Below are positions 18,540 through 25,556 of a DNA stretch of 64,000 nt, piece after piece; position 1 is the first letter of the stretch, and each line of letters starts with the position of its first letter. The notes beneath the pieces are model-generated. The model was not told the origin of the DNA. It saw nothing but the letters and a program-made list of their open reading frames with translations, and searched no databases. The stretch lies in contig NZ_KQ949031.1 in the NCBI RefSeq assembly GCF_001514285.1, positions 310,001 to 374,000 of the forward strand, written 5' to 3'. A program made the position numbers and the translations under genes. The DNA comes from Streptomyces sp. DSM 15324 (GTDB lineage: Bacteria; Actinomycetota; Actinomycetes; Streptomycetales; Streptomycetaceae).

Positions 18540-20717
18540 TTGGTACAGAACAGACGCAGACGCCCGACGGGCGGACGGCGGGCCACCTTCGCCGCCGTCG
18601 CCCTGATCCTCGGCGGCGGTGGGCTGATGGCGGTGAACGTCTACGCCTCGGCCACCTCCAACGGCGACACGGTGGAACTGACCGGGGGAGGCTCGGTCAC
18701 CATCGACTGTCCCGACGTCGGCAACAGCCTCACCTCCGTCCCCGACGGCGCCCGCTCCGAGGTCGACCGCGAACTCGCCGCCCTGGACCAGCAGATAGCC
18801 GCCGCCTACCAGCAACTCCAGGACCAGGCGCAGGCGGTACGGCAGGACCGGGGCTTCGCCGACAACGCGGTGATGAACCCGCTGAAGGAGAAGCGGGCCG
18901 CGACGATCGGCCGGATCGCGGAGGCCGTCGCCCGCGACGGCGACCGCCCGGACGGCCTGGACGCGCTCGCCGCCTGCTCCCTGCGCGTCACCGACGAACA
19001 GAACCAGCAGGGCCAGCAGCAGGGACAGGGACAGGGGCAGGGGCAGAACGCAGGCCAGGGACAGGGCTCGGCTCAGGAGCCCGGTCAGAACGGCCAACAG
19101 GGCAACGGCGGGCAGGCCGGCAACGGTCCCGTCGCCGGGGACTACGTCGACATCAGGACCGTCCCGGCCTCACTCCCGCTCGACCCCCGCTCCGGCCCCT
19201 CCCGCGGCACCTTCGTCACCAGCTGCGGAGTGAACGAGAACGGCCTGTTCAACTCGGACAACGTCATCGTGGCCCCCGGCGTCAGCAACGGCGCCCACCA
19301 CTTCCACGACTACGTCGGCAACCAGTCCAACACCGCCTTCGCCTCCGACGACGACCTGGCGAACGCCGAGACGAGCTGTGTGGACCCGGGCGACAAGTCC
19401 ACGTACTACTGGCCGGTCCTGCGGCTCCAGAACGGCACCGAGGAAAAGGACGCCAAGAGCCCCGGCGGCGGCATCGAGGGCAACGCGGGTGAGATCGTCA
19501 CCCCGAAGGAGGTGACACTGACCTTCGTCGGCAACCCGGTCTCCCAGGTCACCGAGATGCCCCGGTTGCTGCGCATCATCACCGGTGACGCCAAGGCCTT
19601 CGTCAACGGCCCGGGCAACGCCAACGCCTCCTGGAGCTGCACCGGCTTCGAGGACCGGCAGCTGAAGGACAAGTACCCGCTGTGCCCGTCCGGCAGCGAC
19701 GTGGTGCGCACCTTCCGCTTCCAGAGCTGCTGGGACGGCAGCAACATCGACAGCGCCAACCACCGCACCCACGTGGCCTTCGCCGCCCCCGACGGCACCT
19801 GCCCGACCGGCTTCAAGGCCATCCCGCAGCTGGTGCAGCGCATCGTCTACGACGTGGACGCGCCGAGCCTCGACGACGGCGGCCGTACGACGCCGCTGTT
19901 CGCCGTGGACTCCTTCCCCGAGCAGTTGCACAAGCCGGTGACGGACCACGGCGACTTCATCAACGTCTTCGACGAGGGCCTGATGAAGCAGATGGTCGAC
20001 TGCATTAACGAGGGCCGCGACTGCGGCGCGGGACCGGGCGACGACGGGGCCGGCGGCAACGGCTCGGACGGCGGTTCCGGCACCGGCGGGGACAACGGCT
20101 CCGGCAACGGTTCCGACGGCGGCTCCGGCAACGGTTCCGACGGCGGTGCGAACGGCGGCTCCGTCGGCGGATCCACCGGCGGCTCGGACGGCGCCTCGGG
20201 TGGCGAAGGACAGCAGCCCCCCGCCGAGTCCCAGCCCCCCGCCGAGTCCCAGGCCCCCGAGTCCCCGGCGACCGAGCCGGCCGGCACGGAGCCCCAGAAG
20301 GGGAACTCCGGCAACGCAGGCGCCCCGGCCGGCACGGACACCCGTGCCGACACCAGGCCCGGCGCCGACGCTCCCAAGGCGGCCACCTCCGCCCCCGCCG
20401 CCGAGCCGGTCGGCGAGGTCGGCACCGCCGCCACGACGCCGGACCGGCCCCGGGCCCCGGTGGACACGGGCGACGACGACACCGGCACGGCGGCCCCGGC
20501 CGGCAGCGCTCCCCAGACCCCGGCCGACAGCGCCACCCAGGCGCCCGCCGGCAGCGGCGCCCAGCCCCCCGGCGGCACCGGCAACGTGACCGAGCCCCAG
20601 GCCGTCTCGGGCAGCCTCGCCGAGACCGGCGGCTCCCTGTGGCCCGCGGCCGCCGGTGGCCTCCTGGTGATCGCCGGGTTCGTCGTGCTCTACCGGAACG
20701 TCCGCCGCACCGCCTGA
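18540..20717 (+). CDS. secreted DUF1996 protein with LAETG sortase sorting signal
   Basis: Exported 725-residue protein. An N-terminal signal/anchor (about 12-38, ATFAAVALILGGGGLMAVNV) is followed by a region of about 150 residues with a Q/G-rich patch (QGQQQGQGQGQG). The DUF1996 domain (about 203-490) carries HHFHDYVGN and W-G-x-N-type motifs plus several paired cysteines. A long Gly/Ser/Asn then Pro/Ala/Glu linker (about 495-690) comes next. The C-terminus reads LAETG, hydrophobic helix, RNVRRTA: the LAxTG pentapeptide of class E sortases, so the protein should be linked to peptidoglycan. The TTG start at 18540 has an AGGAG box 6 bases upstream. DUF1996 has no established activity. Confidence 0.88.
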   Translation: MVQNRRRRPTGGRRATFAAVALILGGGGLMAVNVYASATSNGDTVELTGGGSVTIDCPDVGNSLTSVPDGARSEVDRELAALDQQIAAAYQQLQDQAQAVRQDRGFADNAVMNPLKEKRAATIGRIAEAVARDGDRPDGLDALAACSLRVTDEQNQQGQQQGQGQGQGQNAGQGQGSAQEPGQNGQQGNGGQAGNGPVAGDYVDIRTVPASLPLDPRSGPSRGTFVTSCGVNENGLFNSDNVIVAPGVSNGAHHFHDYVGNQSNTAFASDDDLANAETSCVDPGDKSTYYWPVLRLQNGTEEKDAKSPGGGIEGNAGEIVTPKEVTLTFVGNPVSQVTEMPRLLRIITGDAKAFVNGPGNANASWSCTGFEDRQLKDKYPLCPSGSDVVRTFRFQSCWDGSNIDSANHRTHVAFAAPDGTCPTGFKAIPQLVQRIVYDVDAPSLDDGGRTTPLFAVDSFPEQLHKPVTDHGDFINVFDEGLMKQMVDCINEGRDCGAGPGDDGAGGNGSDGGSGTGGDNGSGNGSDGGSGNGSDGGANGGSVGGSTGGSDGASGGEGQQPPAESQPPAESQAPESPATEPAGTEPQKGNSGNAGAPAGTDTRADTRPGADAPKAATSAPAAEPVGEVGTAATTPDRPRAPVDTGDDDTGTAAPAGSAPQTPADSATQAPAGSGAQPPGGTGNVTEPQAVSGSLAETGGSLWPAAAGGLLVIAGFVVLYRNVRRTA

Positions 20718-20734
20718 GACACCGCGTCACGGCA

Positions 20735-20766
20735 GAGGGGTCCGTCGTTGCGCCGACGGGCCCCTC
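20735..20766 (+). terminator. terminator after the DUF1996 gene
   Basis: A 13-base stem (GAGGGGTCCGTCG with CGACGGGCCCCTC, one T-G wobble) around a 6-base loop, beginning 18 bases after the stop codon. Confidence 0.6.
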
Positions 20767-20860
20767 ACCCCGTACGGGTGCTCCCGCCCCCGCCCCACCG
20801 CCGCGGCACCGGTCCGCGCGGTATACGTCGATCGAGCCGCCGCGCGACGAGGGGAGCACC

Positions 20861-22561
20861 ATGGAATCCGTGGACCACTACTACGACCTCGGCAGCCACG
20901 GCCGGCCCGTGACGACCTCCTCGCCCAAGGCGCAGCTGTGGTTCGACCGCGGACTGGTGTGGTCGTACGCCTTCCACCACGAGGAGGCCGTGGTCTGCTT
21001 CGAGGCGGCGGCCCGGGCCGACCCCGACTGCGCGATGGCGTACTGGGGCATCGCCTACGCCCTCGGCCCCAACTACAACAAGCCGTGGGAGTTCTTCGAC
21101 GACCGGGACCTGGAGCGGACCGTGGCCCGTACCCACGCCGCCGTGGAGCTCGCCCACGACAAGGCGGCCGGGGCGACTCCCGTGGAGCGGGCACTGATCG
21201 GTGCCCTGCGCGCCCGCTATCCGCAGACCCGGCCCGCCCCGGACTGCGCGGTGTGGAACGAGCCGTACGCCGACGCCATGCGCGCCGTCCACGAGCTGGC
21301 CCCCGGCGATCTCGACGTGGCCGCCCTCTACGCCGACGCCCTGATGAACCTGACCCCCTGGCAGCTGTGGGACGTGCGCACCGGCCGCCCCGCCGAAGGC
21401 GCCCGCACCCGGCAGGCCCAGGAGGTGCTCGACCGGGCGCTCGCCGATCCGGCGTCGGCCGCGCACCCCGGACTGCTGCACTTCTACGTCCACCTCATGG
21501 AGATGTCGCCCACCCCCGAGGCCGCCCTGCGGGTCGCCGACCGGCTGCGCGGACTGGTGCCGGACGCCGGGCACCTCCAGCACATGCCCTCGCACCTGGA
21601 CGTGCTCTGCGGCGACTACCGGCGGGTCGTCACCGACAACAGCGCCGCGATCGCCGCCGACGCGAAGGTGCTCGCCCGGTCCGGCCCGATGAACTTCTAC
21701 ACGCTGTACCGGTGCCACAACCTCCACTTCAAGATCTACGGCGCGATGTTCCTCGGCCAGTGCGGGACGGCCCTGGAGACCGTGGACCGTCTGGAGGCCA
21801 CCGTCCCGGAGGAACTGCTGCGGGTGGAGAGCCCGCCCATGGCCGACTGGCTGGAGGCCTTCCTCGGCATGCGGTTCCACGTCCTGATCCGCTTCGGCCG
21901 CTGGGACGACATCCTCGCCCTGCCGTTCCCCGCCGACGCCGGCCTCTACAGCTTCACCACGGCCCTGCTGCACTACGCCCGCGGGGTCGCCCTCTCGGCC
22001 ACCGGCCGGGTGCCGCAGGCCGAGACGGAACGCGGGCTGTTCCGGGCGGCGGCCGGACGGGTCCAGGAGACCCGCATGCTGTTCAACAACACCTGCGCGG
22101 ACATCCTCGCGATCGCCGACGCGATGCTGGACGGCGAGTTGGAGTACCGCAAGGGCCGACACGACCTCGCCTTCGCCGCCCTCGAACGGTCGATCGCCCT
22201 CGACGACGGGCTGCCGTACGACGAGCCGTGGGGCTGGATGCAGCCCACCCGGCACGCCTACGGCGCGCTGCTCCTGGAACAGGGCCGGGTCGCCGAGGCG
22301 GAGGCCGTCTACCGTGCCGATCTCGGGCTCGACGACACCCTGCCGCGGCCCTCCCAGCACCCGGGCAACGTCTGGTCCCTGCACGGCTTCCACGAATGTC
22401 TGGTCCGCCGGGGCAAGGACGCCGAGGCCCGGATCGTCGCCCAGCAGCTGAAGCTCGCGGCCGCGCTGGCCGACGTACCCGTCCGGGCGTCCTGCTTCTG
22501 CCGTCTGGAGCCTTCCAACGACCCGGCGGCGACTCCGGATTGCTGTGCCATGGACAATTGA
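20861..22561 (+). CDS. tetratricopeptide-repeat protein with Cys-rich tail
   Basis: Cytoplasmic protein of 566 residues composed largely of TPR-like helical hairpins (for example FHHEEAVVCFEAAARADPDCAMAYWGIAYALGP at the start and QPTRHAYGALLLEQGRVAEAEAVYRADL near residue 470). The N-terminal copy matches the family of streptomycete proteins that begin with a YYDLGSHGRPVTT-type motif. The C-terminus carries six cysteines in a short tail (SCFC and PDCC among them), possibly a metal site. ATG 20861 follows GGGGAG. Function unknown; scaffolding is the default guess for TPR proteins. Confidence 0.82.
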   Translation: MESVDHYYDLGSHGRPVTTSSPKAQLWFDRGLVWSYAFHHEEAVVCFEAAARADPDCAMAYWGIAYALGPNYNKPWEFFDDRDLERTVARTHAAVELAHDKAAGATPVERALIGALRARYPQTRPAPDCAVWNEPYADAMRAVHELAPGDLDVAALYADALMNLTPWQLWDVRTGRPAEGARTRQAQEVLDRALADPASAAHPGLLHFYVHLMEMSPTPEAALRVADRLRGLVPDAGHLQHMPSHLDVLCGDYRRVVTDNSAAIAADAKVLARSGPMNFYTLYRCHNLHFKIYGAMFLGQCGTALETVDRLEATVPEELLRVESPPMADWLEAFLGMRFHVLIRFGRWDDILALPFPADAGLYSFTTALLHYARGVALSATGRVPQAETERGLFRAAAGRVQETRMLFNNTCADILAIADAMLDGELEYRKGRHDLAFAALERSIALDDGLPYDEPWGWMQPTRHAYGALLLEQGRVAEAEAVYRADLGLDDTLPRPSQHPGNVWSLHGFHECLVRRGKDAEARIVAQQLKLAAALADVPVRASCFCRLEPSNDPAATPDCCAMDN

Positions 22562-22611
22562 CCGACTGCTGTCCAGATACTCGAGGGGACCCGGAGCATG
22601 GCGGGCGCACG

Positions 22612-23991
22612 GTGAACGAGACGCTTTCGAAGTGGACCGTGGGGATGACGGCCAAGGACGCCGTCGCCCGCGCACGCAGATGGGCCCGCCTCGCCCTGGT
22701 CCTCGTCCTCGGCTGCGCGGCGGTGGTGGCGGGCGGCGCCGGGTCCGGGGGCTGGGTCGTCCTGCTCACCGGCCTCGCCGGTCTCGCCCTCGCCGGGGCC
22801 GGCGTGTGGTGGATGCTCGCCCACCGCGGCGGTGCCCGGTTCCTGGGCGGGGTGATCGCCCTCCTCGCGCCCGTGGGCGTCCTGGTCCTGTACGCCACCT
22901 CCGGACTCTGGGTGGTCGCGATCGGCGCCGTCGCCCTGTGGGGAGCCGCCCTGGCCTCGGCCCGTCAGTCGCTGCGCAGTCTGCGCCGTCCCAAGGGCAC
23001 CCACGGCCACCGCGTCCCACCGCCCCGCCACCCCGTCCTGATCATGAACGTGCGGTCGGGCGGCGGGAAGGTCGAGAAGTTCGGCCTGGTCGCGCGCGCC
23101 GAGGCGCTGGGCGCCAAGGTCGTGCTGCTCGGCACCGGCGAGGGCTGGACCGACCCGGCCGAGGAGGCCCGCAAGGCCGTCGCCGAGGGCGCTGACCTGC
23201 TCGGCGTCGCGGGCGGCGACGGCACCCAGGCGCTCGTCGCCGCCGTGGCCGCCGAGCACGACGTGCCCTTCGTGGTCATCGCGGCCGGCACCCGCAACCA
23301 CTTCGCGATGGATCTCGGCCTGGACCGCGCCGACCCCGCGCTCAGCCTCGGCGCCCTCACCCAGGGTGTCGAACTCCGCGTGGACCTCGGGGACGTCGAC
23401 GGGCGGCCCTTCGTCAACACCGTCTCCTTCGGGGCGTACGCCGAGATCGTGCAGAACCCCGAGTACCGCGACGCCAAGGCCGCCACCGCCCTGGAGCACC
23501 TGCCCGACCTGCTCCAGGGCGGCGCCGGGCCGACCCTCGACGTCCGCGCCGACGACACCCTGCTGCACGCCCCGCAGGCCCTCCTGGTCAGCAACAACGC
23601 CTACGCCCGCGCCGACCCGTTCGGCGGCGGCCGCCGCCCCCGGCTGGACGCCGGCCTGCTCGGCGTGATCGGCGTCCGCGTGGAGGGCGCCGCCCATGCC
23701 GCCGAACTCGCCGTGCTCGGCGAACGGGCCAGCGGCATCACCACGCTCACAGCCCACCGCGTGGTCGTCGAGGCCGACCGGGACCGCATATCGGTGGCCG
23801 TCGACGGCGAGGCGCTCGAACTGCCCACCCCGGTGGTGTGCACCGTACGGCCCAGTGTGCTCCGGGTGCGGGTGCCCCGGCACCGCCCCGGCGCCGCCTA
23901 CGCGCCACCGACGGTCGACTGGCGGCGCATCGTGCGTCTCGCCCTCGGCCATCACGACCCCAAGACGATCAAGGATGCCTACGATGTCTGA
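22612..23991 (+). CDS. diacylglycerol-kinase-family lipid kinase with N-terminal membrane helices
   Basis: A 459-residue protein. The N-terminal 115 residues hold three or four transmembrane helices (about 25-50, 55-70, 75-95 and 98-115). The rest is a DAGK/sphingosine-kinase-like catalytic domain, with the N-terminal PVLIMNVRSGGGK loop, the nucleotide-binding GGDGTQALVAAVA and AAGTRNHFAMDLGLD. It should phosphorylate a membrane lipid. It overlaps the next gene, a PAP2 phosphatase, by 8 bases, implying translational coupling and opposing kinase/phosphatase steps on a lipid phosphate. GTG 22612 is my start; the ribosome site is weak. Confidence 0.88.
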   Translation: MNETLSKWTVGMTAKDAVARARRWARLALVLVLGCAAVVAGGAGSGGWVVLLTGLAGLALAGAGVWWMLAHRGGARFLGGVIALLAPVGVLVLYATSGLWVVAIGAVALWGAALASARQSLRSLRRPKGTHGHRVPPPRHPVLIMNVRSGGGKVEKFGLVARAEALGAKVVLLGTGEGWTDPAEEARKAVAEGADLLGVAGGDGTQALVAAVAAEHDVPFVVIAAGTRNHFAMDLGLDRADPALSLGALTQGVELRVDLGDVDGRPFVNTVSFGAYAEIVQNPEYRDAKAATALEHLPDLLQGGAGPTLDVRADDTLLHAPQALLVSNNAYARADPFGGGRRPRLDAGLLGVIGVRVEGAAHAAELAVLGERASGITTLTAHRVVVEADRDRISVAVDGEALELPTPVVCTVRPSVLRVRVPRHRPGAAYAPPTVDWRRIVRLALGHHDPKTIKDAYDV

Positions 23992-24556
23992 CCGCCTGCC
24001 GAAGCTCACCACCCCGGACCTGGTCCACGACCTCGCCACCCTCGACCAGGCGCTCTACGAGACGGTCACCATCACCCGGACCCCCACCCTGGACACCGCG
24101 CTGCGCCGGCTGTCCGCGGCCGCCGACCACTCCAAGCTGTCCTTCGCGGTCGCCGCCGGCCTGGCCCTGTGCGGCGGCCGCTCGCGCCGCGCCGCCGTCC
24201 TGGGCGTGGCCGCCATCGGGGTGGCCTCGGCGACCGCGAACCTGGTCGGCAAGCGGCTGGTGCGGCGCCGGCGGCCGCACCGGGCCGAGGACTCGCCGTT
24301 CCCGGGCCGTCATGTGCCCATGCCGGCGTCGGCGTCCTTCCCGTCCGGGCACACCGCCTCGGCCGTCGCGTTCGCCGCCGCGGTCGGCCCGGCGCTCCCG
24401 GCCGCCGCCGTCCCGCTGGGCGCGCTCGCCTGCGCCGTCGGCTACTCCCGGGTCCACACCGGCGTGCACTACCCCGGGGACGTCATCGCCGGCGCGCTCC
24501 TCGGCACGGGCTCGGCGGCCCTGGTGCTCTCCCTCGCCGCCCGCGCGGAACGCTGA
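23984..24556 (+). CDS. PAP2-family lipid phosphatase
   Basis: Membrane phosphatase of 190 residues. All three PAP2 active-site motifs are present: KRLVRRRRPH (motif 1, K-x6-RP type), FPSGHTAS (motif 2) and SRVHTGVHYPGD (motif 3, SR-x5-H-x3-D). Hydrophobic segments surround them. The ATG at 23984 lies inside the end of the upstream kinase gene, with AAGGA 8 bases ahead. It likely dephosphorylates phosphatidic acid, undecaprenyl pyrophosphate or another isoprenoid/lipid phosphate; the exact substrate cannot be told from sequence. Confidence 0.92.
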   Translation: MSDRLPKLTTPDLVHDLATLDQALYETVTITRTPTLDTALRRLSAAADHSKLSFAVAAGLALCGGRSRRAAVLGVAAIGVASATANLVGKRLVRRRRPHRAEDSPFPGRHVPMPASASFPSGHTASAVAFAAAVGPALPAAAVPLGALACAVGYSRVHTGVHYPGDVIAGALLGTGSAALVLSLAARAER

Positions 24557-24560
24557 TCAC

Positions 24561-24578
24561 CGGCTGCCGCAGCAGCCG
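24561..24578 (+). terminator. short hairpin after the PAP2 gene
   Basis: CGGCTGC pairs with GCAGCCG across a CGCA loop, four bases after the stop codon. No T tract. Confidence 0.4.
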
Positions 24579-24657
24579 CAGTACAGGAAGGGGTGGGGTC
24601 GGGCCCGGCGTCCCGATGGTCGGGCGGTGAACGGCGTGGCCACCCCGGCCGGCACGG

Positions 24658-24879
24658 TCAGTCCCGCGGCCGGACCACCTCGCCCAGGTCCGCCCGCCCC
24701 TCCTCCAGCGGCAGGTCCCGTACGTCGGCGCACCGGAACCCGGCGCCGGGCACCTGCCGCTCGGCGAGCGCGACCATGACCGGGGACCATGACCGGGGAC
24801 ACGTCGACACCGCGGACCTCGTGGCCCGCCCGCACGAGGGTCGCGTCCGTCGGGCGCCCCGTGCCGAGTCGGCCCCTTC
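24658..24879 (-). pseudogene. decayed class I SAM-dependent methyltransferase
   Basis: Minus-strand translation gives a recognisable methyltransferase core split between two frames. The first frame reads LGTGRPTDATL then VRAGHEVRGVDVSPVMV, resembling motif I and the acidic post-I motif. The second frame reads ALAERQVPGAGFRCADVRDLPLEEG, resembling the following helix and motif II region, and stops at 24658. The frames join perfectly if one copy of a 13-base tandem duplication (24773-24798) is removed. The glycine-rich loop is degenerate, the N-terminus is not recognisable and the C-terminal half is absent. I regard it as a non-functional remnant. Confidence 0.7.
24773..24798. repeat. 13-bp perfect tandem duplication (frameshifting)
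   Basis: ACCATGACCGGGG occurs twice head to tail (24773-24785 and 24786-24798). The extra 13 bases shift the frame of the methyltransferase remnant, so this is probably a recent slippage event in an already decaying gene. Confidence 0.9.
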
Positions 24880-25060
24880 GCCTCGTGTGTCCCGTGGTGA
24901 GCGAATCCGGGGCATCGTCGCACTTCGGGCGGGGTCGGACCGGCGAATGCGCCGTACGGGGGCGGCCGGTTCACGCCAGGTGAGCACGGACCGGTCCCGA
25001 AACGGCCGGAATCCCATTTTCCGCTACCGTGAGTAACATGATCCACTTTCCTTCGACGTA

Positions 25061-25082
25061 GGACCTACTCGCCAGTAGGTCC
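25061..25082. promoter_or_regulatory. perfect 9-bp inverted repeat upstream of the small Cys ORF
   Basis: GGACCTACT (25061-25069), loop CGCC, AGTAGGTCC (25074-25082): a perfect, relatively AT-containing dyad 37 bases ahead of the ATG at 25120. It could be an operator for a dimeric repressor or an RNA hairpin in the leader. Apart from the methyltransferase remnant, the 24880-25060 stretch before it shows nothing I can name. Confidence 0.6.
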
Positions 25083-25119
25083 GCCCCCGACCACCCGTCA
25101 TCCCGTTCGGAGGACCCCC

Positions 25120-25293
25120 ATGCCCTCTCCCGAGGACGCCCTGCACCAGGCCCGAGCCGCCTACGAGGCGCACACCCGCACCTGCCGGCAGTGCCATGTC
25201 GACCGGTCGCCGTGCGCGGTCTCCAAGCTCCTCCTGCGCGCCTACAACAACGCCCGCAGGGCACAGGGGCGCACCGGCTCCGCGCTGCGCTGA
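25120..25293 (+). CDS. small protein (57 aa) with Cys cluster
   Basis: Short ORF beginning MPSPEDALHQARAAYEAH with a GGAGG box 7 bases upstream. The centre contains three cysteines, C-x2-C then C seven residues later (TCRQCHVDRSPCAV), plus a histidine, consistent with a small zinc-binding knuckle. The C-terminus is basic (NNARRAQGRTGSALR). Strong ribosome site, codon bias with GC-rich third positions and a preceding dyad all support a real gene. Function unknown. Confidence 0.7.
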   Translation: MPSPEDALHQARAAYEAHTRTCRQCHVDRSPCAVSKLLLRAYNNARRAQGRTGSALR

Positions 25294-25556
25294 CCCGAAG
25301 TGGAGATGTGAGAAACCCGCCGCTTCAAGCTGATCAGCGGACGCGGCCCACAGGATGGACCTCCCGAACGGGAGGAGTCTCCGGCGGATGTCCTGACCCT
25401 CCAGCGCCCCGAACGCCGGCACGGCGGAGGCACGCTCTCCGGTACGTCTGCCACCGGACCCCCTTCGCGCACACGGCCACGCCAGTGTGACGGGGCGGCC
25501 GCGGGCACGAGGGCCTTCTTCCGGCCAAGCCGCGCGCCGGGGTCCGTCACCTCATG
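25294..25556. other. convergent intergenic region, no gene seen
   Basis: About 260 bases between the small ORF and the convergent NlpC/P60 gene. The only structure noted is the palindrome CCTCCCGAACGGGAGG at 25360-25375. No reading frame here resembles a protein. Confidence 0.5.

Noticed and set aside
20040..20700. Tandem GGCTCCGGCAACGG-type DNA repeats as a CRISPR or minisatellite locus
   Set aside because: They encode the Gly/Ser/Asn linker of the LAETG surface protein; units are degenerate and in frame.
21631..21639. TTGTCGGTG (minus strand) damage-promoter-like sequence within the TPR gene
   Set aside because: Lies inside a coding region encoding Thr-Asp-Asn, and no TANNNT follows at 8 bases.
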